A stretch of DNA of 64,000 bases from Azotobacter bryophylli (GTDB lineage Bacteria; Pseudomonadota; Gammaproteobacteria; Pseudomonadales; Pseudomonadaceae), in assembly GCF_042643485.1 (NCBI RefSeq), contig NZ_JBHRSJ010000012.1:62001-126000 (forward strand), read 5' to 3'. The stretch's first letter is position 1. Each line of letters begins with the position of its first letter. Position numbers and translations under genes: made by a program. The notes below the pieces were generated by a model, which was given only the letters and a program-made list of their open reading frames with translations, had not been told where the DNA came from and did not search any database. Positions 26,178-34,304 of this stretch are shown one piece after another.

Positions 26178-26840
26178 TTACTTCTTCAGGTAGCCGTGTT
26201 CGGCCAGAAAGCCTTCGGTCAGGCGCGAGGGTTGCGGGTCGGCGGCCTTGTCGCCGAGCAGCAGGCGTTCCAAATAGCGTGCCAACAGGTCGACTTCCAG
26301 ATTCACCTGCCGTCCGGGTCGATAGTCGGCCATGACGGTCTCGGCCAGGGTGTGTGGGACGATGGTCAGTTCGAACTCGGCGCCGTTCACCCCGTTGACC
26401 GTCAGGCTGGTGCCGTCGACGGTGATCGAGCCCTTCAGCGCGATGTAGCGCGCCAGCTCGCGCGGCGCACGGATGCGAAACTGCACGGCGCGGGCGTTGT
26501 CCTCGCGGGAGATCACCTCGCCGACGCCGTCGACGTGGCCGCTGACTAGGTGCCCGCCGAGGCGGCTGGTCGGGGTCAGGGCCTTTTCCAGGTTGACCCG
26601 GCTGCCGGCTTTCAGGTCGATGAAGGCGGTGCGCGCCAGGGTCTCGCGGCTGACGTCGGCCCAGAAGCCGTCGCCCGGCAGCTCGACGGCGGTCAGGCAG
26701 ACGCCGTTCACCGCGATGCTGTCGCCCAGCTTGACGTCGGCCAGATCGAGCTTGCCGGTCTGAACGTAGACGCGCACGTCACCGCCCTTCGGGCTGAGTG
26801 CGCGAATGGTGCCGATGGCCTCGATTATGCCGGTGAACAT
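26178..26840 (-). CDS. ribE: Riboflavin synthase, alpha chain
   Basis: 220-aa two-lobed enzyme dismutating two lumazines to riboflavin (called ribC in some Pseudomonas annotations). The duplicated lobes are apparent: MFTGIIEAIGTI with VNGVCLTAVE in the first, GHLVSGHVDGVGEV and VDGTSLTVNGV in the second. GGAGG precedes ATG 26840. An FMN riboswitch and a possible leader ORF lie upstream, so riboflavin output is expected to fall when FMN is abundant. Confidence 0.97.
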   Translation of the reverse strand: MFTGIIEAIGTIRALSPKGGDVRVYVQTGKLDLADVKLGDSIAVNGVCLTAVELPGDGFWADVSRETLARTAFIDLKAGSRVNLEKALTPTSRLGGHLVSGHVDGVGEVISREDNARAVQFRIRAPRELARYIALKGSITVDGTSLTVNGVNGAEFELTIVPHTLAETVMADYRPGRQVNLEVDLLARYLERLLLGDKAADPQPSRLTEGFLAEHGYLKK

Positions 26841-26896
26841 GACGCCTCCGAAGCGCGGCCTGGGCGCGCGAGGAAGAGGGGGTGGGAATGCTGCAT
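26825..26896 (-). CDS. Possible 23-codon leader ORF overlapping ribE
   Basis: ATG at 26896 follows ACAGGAG at good spacing and reads MQHSHPLFLARPGRASEASC plus SPA, then TAA inside ribE, overlapping the ribE start by 16 bases in another frame. Its Shine–Dalgarno is partly the right arm of a CCTGTTT/AAACAGG hairpin (26922–26905). It could couple riboswitch state to ribE translation, or be chance. No homology is claimed. Confidence 0.3.
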   Translation of the reverse strand: MQHSHPLFLARPGRASEASCSPA

Positions 26897-26984
26897 GACG
26901 AACTCCTGTTTGGAAAAACAGGGCATCTTGGATCGATAAGGGGACTCACGGATGCCGGCTGGCACCCGTCGGAAGATCCCGCTC

Positions 26985-27127
26985 TCTCTCATCCGGACTA
27001 TACCGTCGGCTCCGGAATCGCACCGGAATCTGCTGACCTTGCCGGGTTGTCCCGTCGCAAGCGCTCGCGGGCTAGGCGCCTGGCGCCATTACCGCCGGTG
27101 GGGAATCGCACCCCGCCCTGAGAACGT
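26985..27127 (-). promoter_or_regulatory. FMN riboswitch (RFN element)
   Basis: On the minus strand the conserved six-stem junction is plain: TCTCAGGGCGGGGTGCGATT, CCCCACCGGCGGTAATGGC, a variable stem, then GTCAGCAGATTCCGGTGCGA, TTCCGGAGCCGACGGTATAG and TCCGGATGAGAGAGAG. The terminal TCTC/GAGA closes P1. It precedes ribE, ribB, ribH and the nusB–thiL–pgpA genes by about 150 bases, and follows ribD. No textbook terminator with a U-tract follows, so control may be translational or by a different structure; a CCTGTTT/AAACAGG stem at 26905–26922 lies in the expression platform. Confidence 0.96.
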
Positions 27128-27152
27128 AGGGGCCGTTCGGGCCCGCAGGGGG

Positions 27153-27162
27153 TTTTATCACA
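27153..27162 (-). promoter_or_regulatory. Possible extended -10 for the riboswitch transcript
   Basis: TGTGATAAAA on the minus strand resembles an extended -10 (TGn plus GATAAA) about 25 bases upstream of the riboswitch 5' end; no good -35 is seen. It would give the ribE operon its own promoter downstream of ribD. Confidence 0.35.
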
Positions 27163-27198
27163 GTTGTCCGCTTCTTGCAGCCCGAATGCGCGCGGGAG

Positions 27199-28302
27199 CT
27201 AGACCCGCGGGACGGCGACGATCCGCCAGTCGTCGCCCACCGCGCGGATATCCGCGATCCTCAGCTCGGGCGCCTCGGCCATCCGCTCCAGGGGCAGCTC
27301 CAGCAGCGGCCGGGCGCTGGAGCCGAGGAACTTGGCGGCGACGAAGATCTGGTACTCGTCGACCAGCCCGAGCCGGGCGAAGGCACCGGCCAGGCGCGGG
27401 CCGGCCTCCACCAGCACTTCGTTGGCGCCGCGCGCGGCCAGCTCGCGCAGCAGCCCCGGCAGATTCACCCGGCCGTCCGCGCCCGGCAGCGCCAGCAGAT
27501 CGTGACCGGCGGCTTGGTAGGATTCGCGCTCGCCGCCATCGACAGTAGCCACCAGCGCCGGGCCGGCCTGGAAGAACGGCGCATCCAGCAGTACCCGCAG
27601 GCCCCCGTCGATCAGCACCCGCAAAGGCGGACGCTGCAGCGCCAGAGCGGCCTGTTCGGCCTCCAGGCCCAGCTCCGCGCCGCGCACGGTGAGGCGCGCC
27701 CTGTCCGTCAGCACGGTATCGGCGCCGGTCAGCACCACGCTGGAGCGGGCGCGCAGGCGCTGCACCGCGGCCCGCGCCTGGGGTCCGGTGATCCACTGGC
27801 TCTCGCCGCTGGCCATGGCCGTGCGGCCGTCCAGGCTCATGGCCAGCTTGACCCGCAGGAACGGCAGACCCTGCTCCATGCGCTTGACGAAGCCGGCGTT
27901 CAACGCCCGTGCCTCGCTCTCCAGCACGCCGCTGCGCACCTCGATGCCGGCATCGCGCAGCAGCGCCAGGCCGCGTCCGGCGACCAGCGGGTTCGGGTCC
28001 TGCATGGCCGCCACCACTCGGCCGACCCCCGCCTTCACCAGCGCCTCGGCGCAGGGCGGCGTGCGTCCGTGGTGGCTGCAGGGCTCCAGGGTGACGTAGG
28101 CGGCGGCGCCGCGGGCCAGTTCCCCGGCCTGACGCAGGGCGTGGACTTCCGCATGGGGCTCGCCGGCGCGCACGTGCCAGCCTTCGCCGACGATCGCGCC
28201 GTCGCGGACGATGACGCAGCCGACCCGCGGATTGGGATGGGTCGAGTACAGCCCCTTGCGCGCCAGTTCCAACGCGCGGGCCATGTAGGCGTGATCGTTC
28301 AT
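27199..28302 (-). CDS. ribD: Bifunctional riboflavin deaminase/reductase
   Basis: 367-aa enzyme for steps two and three of riboflavin synthesis. The N-terminal deaminase has the zinc site HAEVHAL and PCSHHGRTPPCAEAL. The C-terminal reductase (from about residue 145) has RVKLAMSLDGRTA, GADTVLTDRARLTVR and VEAGPRLAGAF. ATG overlaps the nrdR stop (ATGA), so the pair is translationally coupled; nrdR–ribD adjacency is very common in proteobacteria. The FMN riboswitch lies after this gene, so ribD appears not to be under it. Confidence 0.97.
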   Translation of the reverse strand: MNDHAYMARALELARKGLYSTHPNPRVGCVIVRDGAIVGEGWHVRAGEPHAEVHALRQAGELARGAAAYVTLEPCSHHGRTPPCAEALVKAGVGRVVAAMQDPNPLVAGRGLALLRDAGIEVRSGVLESEARALNAGFVKRMEQGLPFLRVKLAMSLDGRTAMASGESQWITGPQARAAVQRLRARSSVVLTGADTVLTDRARLTVRGAELGLEAEQAALALQRPPLRVLIDGGLRVLLDAPFFQAGPALVATVDGGERESYQAAGHDLLALPGADGRVNLPGLLRELAARGANEVLVEAGPRLAGAFARLGLVDEYQIFVAAKFLGSSARPLLELPLERMAEAPELRIADIRAVGDDWRIVAVPRV

Positions 28303-28763
28303 TCCTTGGCGGGCTCCCGCGACAGACGTTCGATTTCCTCGCGGAACTCGTTGAGATCCTGGAAGCGCCGGTAGACGGAGGCGAAACGGATGTAGGCGAC
28401 CTCGTCGAGCTGCTTGAGCTCGGCCATCACCAGCTCGCCGAGCACCCGCGACTTGACCTCGCGCTCCCCGGTGGCGCGCAGCCGGTGCTTGATCCGGCCG
28501 ATCGCCGCTTCCAGCCGCTCGATGCTCACCGGGCGCTTCTCCAGCGCCCGCTGCATGCCGGCGCGCAGCTTGTCTTCGTCGAACGGCTGGCGGCTGCCGT
28601 CCTGCTTGATCAGCCGCGGCATCACCAGCTCGGCGCTCTCGAAGGTGGTGAAGCGCTCGCCGCAGGCCAGGCATTCGCGGCGACGGCGGACCTGATCGCC
28701 CTCGGCGACCAGTCGCGAGTCGATGACCTTGGTATCGTGGGCGCCGCAGAATGGACAGTGCAT
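28299..28763 (-). CDS. nrdR: Transcriptional repressor NrdR
   Basis: 154-aa zinc-ribbon/ATP-cone repressor of ribonucleotide reductase genes. Zinc ligands are C3, C6, C31 and C34 (MHCPFCG, CLACGERF). The ATP-cone spans about 49–139 (LIKQDGSRQPFDEDKLRAGM, VAYIRFASVYRRF). Length is exactly typical. It overlaps ribD by four bases. It diverges from the lipoprotein gene across 109 bases. Confidence 0.98.
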   Translation of the reverse strand: MHCPFCGAHDTKVIDSRLVAEGDQVRRRRECLACGERFTTFESAELVMPRLIKQDGSRQPFDEDKLRAGMQRALEKRPVSIERLEAAIGRIKHRLRATGEREVKSRVLGELVMAELKQLDEVAYIRFASVYRRFQDLNEFREEIERLSREPAKE

Positions 28764-28872
28764 GGAGGCGGTCGGTGGCTGAAAAGCGGTCATGGTAGCG
28801 CATCCCGCGCTCAAGACAAGCGAGCGGCTTTGCGCTATACAGGGCCCGGAATCCGTCCCCAAGGAGCCCCTG

Positions 28873-29331
28873 ATGTCGCTGCGCCCCCTCGCCCTGCTCA
28901 CCCTGGCCGCCCTGCTTGCCGGCTGCACCAGCAAGCCGCAGAGCCCGCCGCCGCAGGAGCCGGCGCCGCCGCCGAAGATGCAGCAGAGCGTCCGCGCCAA
29001 GGAGCCCGGGGCCCTGCCGAGCTACCTGCGTGAGCTGACCGGCCGCCTGCACGGCGCACCGGCCAACAGCGAGGTGGAGCTGGCGCTGCTGCTGGTCGAC
29101 GACAACGAGCGCCCGCGGGACCTGGTGGCGGTCGCCCAGCTCGACGGCACCGGCCAGCCGCTGCCGTTCAACCTTCGCTTCGCGCCGCGCGGCGACGAAC
29201 CGGACGTGCACCTGGAGCTGCGCGGCCGGGTCAGTCAGTCCGGCCGACTGATCATGCGCCTGCCGGCGCAGCGCATTCCGGCCATGGACAACCAGGCCCT
29301 CGGCGACCTGCGCCTGGTGCCGGCGCCGTGA
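28873..29331 (+). CDS. YbaY-type lipoprotein
   Basis: 152-aa lipoprotein with signal peptide and lipobox LLAGC at residues 16–20; a Pro-rich spacer (SPPPQEPAPPP) follows. The C-terminal domain is of the YbaY / type III secretion pilotin-like family, a small beta-sandwich with ELALLLVDDNERP and RGRVSQSGRLIMRLPAQRIP. Probably outer-membrane anchored; role unknown. AAGGAG precedes the ATG. The stop overlaps the following methyltransferase start (GTGA). Confidence 0.87.
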   Translation: MSLRPLALLTLAALLAGCTSKPQSPPPQEPAPPPKMQQSVRAKEPGALPSYLRELTGRLHGAPANSEVELALLLVDDNERPRDLVAVAQLDGTGQPLPFNLRFAPRGDEPDVHLELRGRVSQSGRLIMRLPAQRIPAMDNQALGDLRLVPAP

Positions 29332-29987
29332 GCGCGCCGGCACACCTGCAACGCGCGCTGGAAGAACTGCTAGGCGACGCCCGCCTGATCGCCACGCCCC
29401 TGCCCGGAACCAACCTGCGCCTGTGGCTGATCGATCCGGCGAACATGGACCGCGCCTTCAGCGCCGAGGAAACCCGGCGCATCCTCGAGGAGCCGCCCTA
29501 CTGGAGCTTCTGCTGGGCCAGCGGTCTGGCGCTGGCGCGCTGGCTGGAGCGGAGACCGGAATGGGTGCGCGGACGGCGCGTGCTGGATTTCGGCGCCGGC
29601 AGCGGGGTCGCCGCCATCGCCGCAGCCAGGCTGGGCGCCGCCAAGGTGGTGGCCTGCGATCTCGATCCGCAGGCCTTAGCGGCGTGCCGGGCAAATGCCG
29701 AACTGAACGGGGTGGAGCTGGGCTACTCGGCGGACTTCTTCGCCGAGGCCGACCGCTTCGACTTGGTGATCGTCGCCGACGTGCTCTACGACCGGGGAAA
29801 CCTGCCGCTGCTGGACCAGTTCCTCGGTCGCGGCAGGGAGGTGCTGGTCGCCGATTCGCGGGTGCGCGACTTCGCCCACCCGCTGTACCGGCGCCTGGAT
29901 ACGCTCGAGGCCTGCACCTGGCCGGATCTGGCCGAGCCGACGGAGTTCCGCCGGGTCAGCCTGTACCACGCCCGGCGCCCAGGCTGA
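29328..29987 (+). CDS. Class I SAM-dependent protein methyltransferase (EtfB lysine methyltransferase-like)
   Basis: 219-aa methyltransferase: YWSFCWASGLALARWL in the N-terminal part, SAM loop VLDFGAGSGVAAIAAARLGA, acidic loop ACDLDPQAL and post-motif VIVADVLYDRGNLPLL. This combination is that of the METTL20/ETFKMT-like group, which methylates lysines in electron-transfer flavoprotein; the substrate here is untested. GTG start overlaps the YbaY-like stop by four bases. The next gene is convergent, 10 bases beyond. Confidence 0.9.
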   Translation: MSAPAHLQRALEELLGDARLIATPLPGTNLRLWLIDPANMDRAFSAEETRRILEEPPYWSFCWASGLALARWLERRPEWVRGRRVLDFGAGSGVAAIAAARLGAAKVVACDLDPQALAACRANAELNGVELGYSADFFAEADRFDLVIVADVLYDRGNLPLLDQFLGRGREVLVADSRVRDFAHPLYRRLDTLEACTWPDLAEPTEFRRVSLYHARRPG

Positions 29988-29997
29988 GCGGCGCGCA

Positions 29998-30240
29998 TCA
30001 GCCGCGCGGCACCTCGATCAGAAAGCGGAACAGCGAACCGTGCTGCTCCACCGACAGGCAGTTGTAGCCTTTGGCCTTGGTGTCCTCGGGAATGCCGTTC
30101 ACCGACTGCGAGCAGTCGGTGACCACCTCCAGCAGATCGCCCGGCTGCATGGTGGCCAGGGTTTCCAGAGTGGCGATGGCGTTGTACGGGCAGTGTTCGC
30201 CGCGCAGATCGAGGGACAGGGTCGGTTTGGCTTGGCTCAT
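29998..30240 (-). CDS. YedF/TusA-family sulfurtransferase-like protein
   Basis: 80-aa protein of the SirA/TusA fold: LDLRGEHCPYNAIATLETL with the active cysteine C17 in the CPxx motif and a further cysteine pair in DCSQSV and YNCLSV. Start ATG overlaps the end of the upstream transporter gene by four bases. In E. coli and others yedE–yedF is such a pair, linked by comparative genomics to selenium or thiosulfate-sulfur use. It is a companion of a transporter rather than the tRNA thiolation TusA, by context. Confidence 0.9.
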   Translation of the reverse strand: MSQAKPTLSLDLRGEHCPYNAIATLETLATMQPGDLLEVVTDCSQSVNGIPEDTKAKGYNCLSVEQHGSLFRFLIEVPRG

Positions 30241-31436
30241 GGGGCGGGACTCCGGATGACTTGGAAACGACGGGCGTTGAGCTGGACCAGCAGCATGGCC
30301 AGGGCCAGACCGGCGAAGGTCAGCAGCAGGCCGGTGCCGCGGCCGAAGCTCTGCAGCAGGTTGATCTTCGGATAGGGTAGCGCCAGGGCGGTTCCCAGCT
30401 CGTCCCAGTAGATGGCGACCAGGGTGCCGCCGATCACGTTGCCGAGGCCGACCACCCAGAAATGCATCTGGCCTTCCATCGCCCGGTACATCCAGCCGGT
30501 CTCGCAGCCACCGGCGAGCACGATGCCGATGCCGAACAGCAGGCCGCCGATGACGGCGTTCGGCCCCATCCAGAAGATCTTCGGCGCGGCGCCCAGGCCG
30601 ATGGCTGCGAAGGTGCCGACGCAGGCCGCCGCCATGCCCAGCAGGATGCCGAGGGCGACGCGAGTGCGGCCGGTGGTCCAGAGATCGCGGGCGGCGCTGG
30701 TGAAGCAGATCTGCGCGCGCTCGATCATGCCGCCGAAGAACAGGCCGAACAGGACTGCCATGCCCAGGGCGATCGACACTTCGAAGCGCCAGGCGGCGAA
30801 GAGCAGCGCGGCGGCCAGCACCGCCATGCCCAGGCGCGCCTGGACGCGGGTGCGCCGCTCGACGGCGGCGGGATCGGCGAACAGCGAGCTGGCCTGGCTG
30901 CCGACCTTCAGCGGCGTGCGCAGGAACGGCAGCAGACAGATCTTCACGCCGATCCAGGCGCCGCCCACCGTGGCCAGCATGAAGGCCCAGGCGTGCAGGG
31001 AGAACATCGGAATTCCGGTGAAGAAGGCCGCCAGGTTGCAGCCCATGGCCAGGCGCGCGCCGAAGCCGGCGACGATACCGCCGATCAGCCCCTGCAGCAG
31101 GCGACGCTTGCTGGTCGGCCAGCGCAGGCTGACGTTGCCGGCCCAGAGCGCCGTGCACAGGGCGCCGGCGAACATGCCGACGATCATCACCCCGTCGATG
31201 CGGTCCAGCGGAGTGCCGGCGAGACCGAGCAGCTTGAAGTAGCTCCACTCCTGCGGCTGGTAGCCGAACCAGGAAGCGACGTGTCCGCCCCAGCGGGTGA
31301 ATTCCCCGGTGACGGCCCAGAAGGTGCCAGTGATGGCGAAATAATAGGCGGATGCGACACCCAGTGCGACCAGCGCCGGCAGCGGCGACCAGAATCGCAC
31401 CAGGTAACGTTGTCGGAACTCGGACAGAGCGGACAT
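30237..31436 (-). CDS. YedE/YeeE-family sulfur or selenium transporter
   Basis: 399-aa inner-membrane protein with many hydrophobic helices in two similar halves. Family-conserved cysteines sit in short helices: MGCNLAAFF (C133), AQICFTSAARD and AGGCETGWMYR, the arrangement used by TsuA/YeeE to pass thiosulfate. The partner downstream is a TusA-like YedF, favouring YedE. Whether the cargo is thiosulfate, selenium or another sulfur compound cannot be read from sequence. CAGGAG precedes the ATG. It diverges from the YbbN gene. Confidence 0.9.
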   Translation of the reverse strand: MSALSEFRQRYLVRFWSPLPALVALGVASAYYFAITGTFWAVTGEFTRWGGHVASWFGYQPQEWSYFKLLGLAGTPLDRIDGVMIVGMFAGALCTALWAGNVSLRWPTSKRRLLQGLIGGIVAGFGARLAMGCNLAAFFTGIPMFSLHAWAFMLATVGGAWIGVKICLLPFLRTPLKVGSQASSLFADPAAVERRTRVQARLGMAVLAAALLFAAWRFEVSIALGMAVLFGLFFGGMIERAQICFTSAARDLWTTGRTRVALGILLGMAAACVGTFAAIGLGAAPKIFWMGPNAVIGGLLFGIGIVLAGGCETGWMYRAMEGQMHFWVVGLGNVIGGTLVAIYWDELGTALALPYPKINLLQSFGRGTGLLLTFAGLALAMLLVQLNARRFQVIRSPAP

Positions 31437-31645
31437 GCGGACTCCTGAAATTAAAGATGGGAGGGTGAAAGGCGCGGGATTCTAGTCGCCGCGAGGCCAA
31501 CTGGTAAGCCGAACGTTGCCGGACCGCCCATCGCCCCCTCCCGCACCGGTGTCGACGGATCGTCGAGCTGGCTTGCTTTCCGTCGCGGCCATCCCCACTT
31601 ACCATGCAGAACCTTCATCCTCCGCATGCCCTTTCGAGAGTCACG

Positions 31646-32518
31646 ATGAGCGCAACCCCCTATATCTTCGATGTGTCCGGCGCCGCCGGCTTCGAGCAGC
31701 TGGTGATCGAGAACTCCTTCCACAAGCCGGTACTGGTCGATTTCTGGGCCGAGTGGTGCGCTCCCTGCAAGGCGCTGATGCCGCTCCTGGCGCAGATCGC
31801 CGAGAGCTACCAGGGCGAGCTGCTGCTGGCCAAGGTCAACTGCGACGTGGAGCAGGACATCGTCATGCGCTTCGGCATCCGCACCCTGCCCACCGTGGTG
31901 CTGTTCAAGGACGGCCAGCCGGTGGACGGCTTCGCCGGCGCCCAGCCGGAATCGGCGATCCGCGCCATGCTGGAGCCCCATGTGGCGCAACCGGTGGCGC
32001 CCGAAGCCGATCTGCTGGAGAGCGCCCAGGCGCTGTTCGCCGCCGGGCAGATCGGCGAGGCGGAGAACCTGCTCAAGCAGCTGCTGAGCGAGGACAACAC
32101 CAACGCCCCCGCCCTCATCCTCTACGCCCGCTGCCTGGCCGAACGCGGCGAGCTGACCGAAGCCGAGGCCGTGCTGGACGCGGTGAAGGGCGACGAACAC
32201 AAGCAGGCCCTGGCCGGCGCTCGCGCGCAGCTGACCTTCCTGCGCCAGGCCGCCGACCTGCCGGAAGTCGCCAGCCTGAAGAGCCGTCTGGCGCAGAACG
32301 CCGAAGACGACGAGGCCGCCTACCAGCTGGCGATCCAGCAACTGGCGCGGCAACAGTACGAAGCGGCGCTGGACGGGCTGCTCAGGCTCTTCGTGCGCAA
32401 CCGCAGCTACGCCGACGGCCTGACGCACAAGACCCTGCTGCAGGTGTTCGACCTGCTCGGCAACGACCACCCGCTGGTCACCCTGTACCGCCGCAAGCTG
32501 TATCAGGCCATCTACTGA
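31646..32518 (+). CDS. ybbN: Thioredoxin-like co-chaperone YbbN/CnoX with TPR domain
   Basis: 290-aa protein with an N-terminal thioredoxin domain (1–110) and C-terminal tetratricopeptide-like helices (about 115–290). The active site is WCAPC (C38, C41), a true dithiol, whereas E. coli YbbN has SQHC. IRTLPTVVLFKDG is the cis-proline loop. In E. coli this protein holds oxidised clients and hands them to GroEL; the intact CxxC here predicts redox activity as well. ATG at 31646 chosen as it begins the family-typical MSATPYIFDV. Confidence 0.94.
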   Translation: MSATPYIFDVSGAAGFEQLVIENSFHKPVLVDFWAEWCAPCKALMPLLAQIAESYQGELLLAKVNCDVEQDIVMRFGIRTLPTVVLFKDGQPVDGFAGAQPESAIRAMLEPHVAQPVAPEADLLESAQALFAAGQIGEAENLLKQLLSEDNTNAPALILYARCLAERGELTEAEAVLDAVKGDEHKQALAGARAQLTFLRQAADLPEVASLKSRLAQNAEDDEAAYQLAIQQLARQQYEAALDGLLRLFVRNRSYADGLTHKTLLQVFDLLGNDHPLVTLYRRKLYQAIY

Positions 32519-32534
32519 CCGATCCGGCTCGCCC

Positions 32535-32873
32535 TCAGCCCTGCCAGCGGTAGACCGGCGCATCCGCGCCGCTCTCCACCCGCACCTGAGCGCTGTGGCG
32601 CAGACGCACCAGCAGGCGCTTGCCGGCCTCCGGGCTGCCGGCCAGAGCCTGCAGAGCGGCGAGCAGCGCCGGCCCCTGCATCTCTCCGGTCTCGCGCAGC
32701 AGCTGCTGCGCCGTCTCCCACAACCGATCGGCCTGCCCGGCCGGGGCGACCGGCGCTTCGGCCGCCGCGCCGGCCCCGGCGGATAACGCCGACGCCAGGC
32801 GCGCCCACTCCCCATCGTCCAGTTCCAGGGTCAGATCCACCGGCCACTCGCCGATATGTCCGCGTATTCTCAT
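32535..32873 (-). CDS. Conserved Pseudomonas hypothetical protein
   Basis: 112-aa cytoplasmic protein, no signal or membrane segment. It begins MRIRGHIGEWPVDLTLELDD and has a leucine-rich helical middle (LWETAQQLLRET, LLAALQALAG) and a short beta end (VRVESGADAPVYRW). I do not recognise a named domain. A strong GAGGAGGGAG ribosome site supports ATG 32873. It converges with ybbN (16 bases) and diverges from the DUF2796 operon over 115 bases that contain the Zur-like palindrome. Confidence 0.72.
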   Translation of the reverse strand: MRIRGHIGEWPVDLTLELDDGEWARLASALSAGAGAAAEAPVAPAGQADRLWETAQQLLRETGEMQGPALLAALQALAGSPEAGKRLLVRLRHSAQVRVESGADAPVYRWQG

Positions 32874-32956
32874 GCTCTCCCTCCTCGCTCGGGACGACCA
32901 TGCTCCCACGCCCCCGGGACCGCGCCAAGCCGCTCTGGAATGCCCGGGCAAAAGCC

Positions 32957-32969
32957 GTTATAAGGTAAC
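32957..32969. promoter_or_regulatory. Putative Zur operator upstream of the DUF2796 operon
   Basis: GTTATAAGGTAAC, a 5-3-5 palindrome with one mismatch, resembling the core of gammaproteobacterial Zur boxes (GTTATAnnATAAC). It sits 20 bases before the DUF2796 start and would overlap a -10-like TATAAG, so binding would block transcription. The same operon is zinc-responsive in P. aeruginosa (PA4063–PA4066), from memory. Confidence 0.62.
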
Positions 32970-32988
32970 GAAACCCCGGAGAATCCCG

Positions 32989-33549
32989 ATGCCCCGCTCG
33001 CTGCGCGCCCTGTTTCTCGCCCTGCTGCCGCTGACCGCCGCCCTGGCCGCCGATTCGCATCCCGAGCAGCGGCACGATCCGCATGAGCACGCGAGCCTGG
33101 CCGCCCACGAGCACGGCAGCGCCCAGCTGAACCTGGCGCTGGACGGCCCGACCCTGGAGCTGGAATTCACCAGTCCGGCGATGAACCTGGTCGGCTTCGA
33201 GCACGCCCCACGCGACGAGGCGGACAAGGCCCTGGTGGTCACCGCCCGTGGAGGTCTGTCAAAGCCCCTGGTCCTGTTCGGCGTCCCGACCGCGGCGGCC
33301 TGTCAGGTCGTCCGTCAGGAGCTGGAGGGCGAACTGTTCGAGGAAGAGCAGACCGAAGCGCTCGAGCACAGCGAGATCCGCGCCACCTACCGGCTGGACT
33401 GCGCCAAGCCGGGCGCGCTCGCCGGGCTGGACCTCTCGGCGCTGTTCGAGGCCTTCCCGGCCACGCAGAGAATCCAGGTCCAGTTGATCGGCCCGCACGG
33501 CCAGCGCGGCGAGGAGCTCGACCCGCAGCACCCCCGCCTGAACTTCTGA
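32989..33549 (+). CDS. DUF2796 periplasmic zinc-binding-type protein
   Basis: 186-aa secreted protein: signal peptide LRALFLALLPLTAALAA, then a histidine-rich stretch (SHPEQRHDPHEHASLAAHEH) suited to metal binding, and a DUF2796 domain with two cysteines (AAACQVV, RLDCAKP). It heads a four-gene run with an ABC ATPase, an FtsX-like permease and a DUF3299 protein, behind a Zur-type box. Likely acts in metal handling in the periplasm under zinc shortage; the chemistry is unproven. CGGAGAA precedes the ATG. Confidence 0.9.
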   Translation: MPRSLRALFLALLPLTAALAADSHPEQRHDPHEHASLAAHEHGSAQLNLALDGPTLELEFTSPAMNLVGFEHAPRDEADKALVVTARGGLSKPLVLFGVPTAAACQVVRQELEGELFEEEQTEALEHSEIRATYRLDCAKPGALAGLDLSALFEAFPATQRIQVQLIGPHGQRGEELDPQHPRLNF

Positions 33550-33594
33550 CCCTCGCCACGAGGAGCCTAGCCGAGGCCCGCGAAGCATCGAACC

Positions 33595-34302
33595 ATGACC
33601 GCCCCCCTGATCGCACTCTCCCACCTGGGCTTCTCCTGGCCCGGCCAGCCCGAGCTGCTGGATATCGCCGAATTCCACCTGAACCGCGGCGAGAGCCTGT
33701 TTCTCAAGGGGCCCTCCGGCAGCGGCAAGACCACCCTGCTCGGCCTGCTCGGCGGGGTGCAGAAACCAGCCCGCGGCAGCATCCGCCTGCTCGGCACCGA
33801 CCTCGGCACGCTCTCGGCCAGCGCCCGCGACCGGTTCCGCGTCGATCACACCGGCTACATCTTCCAGCAGTTCAACCTGCTGCCGTTTCTCTCGGTACGG
33901 GAGAACGTCGAGCTGCCCTGCCGCTTCTCCCGGCTGCGCGCCGAACGGGCCCGGCAGCGCTACGGCAGCGTCGACCGGGCCGCCGCCGCCCTGCTGGCCC
34001 ACCTCGGGCTGCGCGAGGAGCTGCTTGAGCGCCGCGCCGACGCCCTCTCCATCGGCCAGCAGCAGCGCGTCGCCGCCGCCCGCGCACTGATCGGCCAGCC
34101 CGAGCTGGTGATCGCCGACGAGCCCACCTCAGCACTGGATACCGACAGCCGCGAGGCCTTCCTCGATCTGTTGTTCGCCGAGTGCCGCGACGCCGGCTCC
34201 AGCCTGCTGTTCGTCAGCCACGACCAGAGCCTGGCGCGGCTGTTCGACCGCAGCCTGTCGCTGGCCGAACTCAATCGCGCCGCACGCCCGGCGGAGGTCT
34301 GA
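33595..34302 (+). CDS. ABC transporter ATP-binding protein (LolD/MacB-like)
   Basis: 235-aa ATPase: Walker A GPSGSGKTTLLGLLGG, Q-loop FQQFNLLP, signature LSIGQQQRVAAARAL and Walker B LVIADEPTSALD, with H-loop SHDQSL. The family is that paired with FtsX-type permeases, and the next gene is one, starting two bases after this stop. The system lacks a classical import channel, so it may drive an envelope or mechanotransmission process linked to the DUF2796 and DUF3299 proteins. Confidence 0.94.
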   Translation: MTAPLIALSHLGFSWPGQPELLDIAEFHLNRGESLFLKGPSGSGKTTLLGLLGGVQKPARGSIRLLGTDLGTLSASARDRFRVDHTGYIFQQFNLLPFLSVRENVELPCRFSRLRAERARQRYGSVDRAAAALLAHLGLREELLERRADALSIGQQQRVAAARALIGQPELVIADEPTSALDTDSREAFLDLLFAECRDAGSSLLFVSHDQSLARLFDRSLSLAELNRAARPAEV

Positions 34303-34304
34303 AC

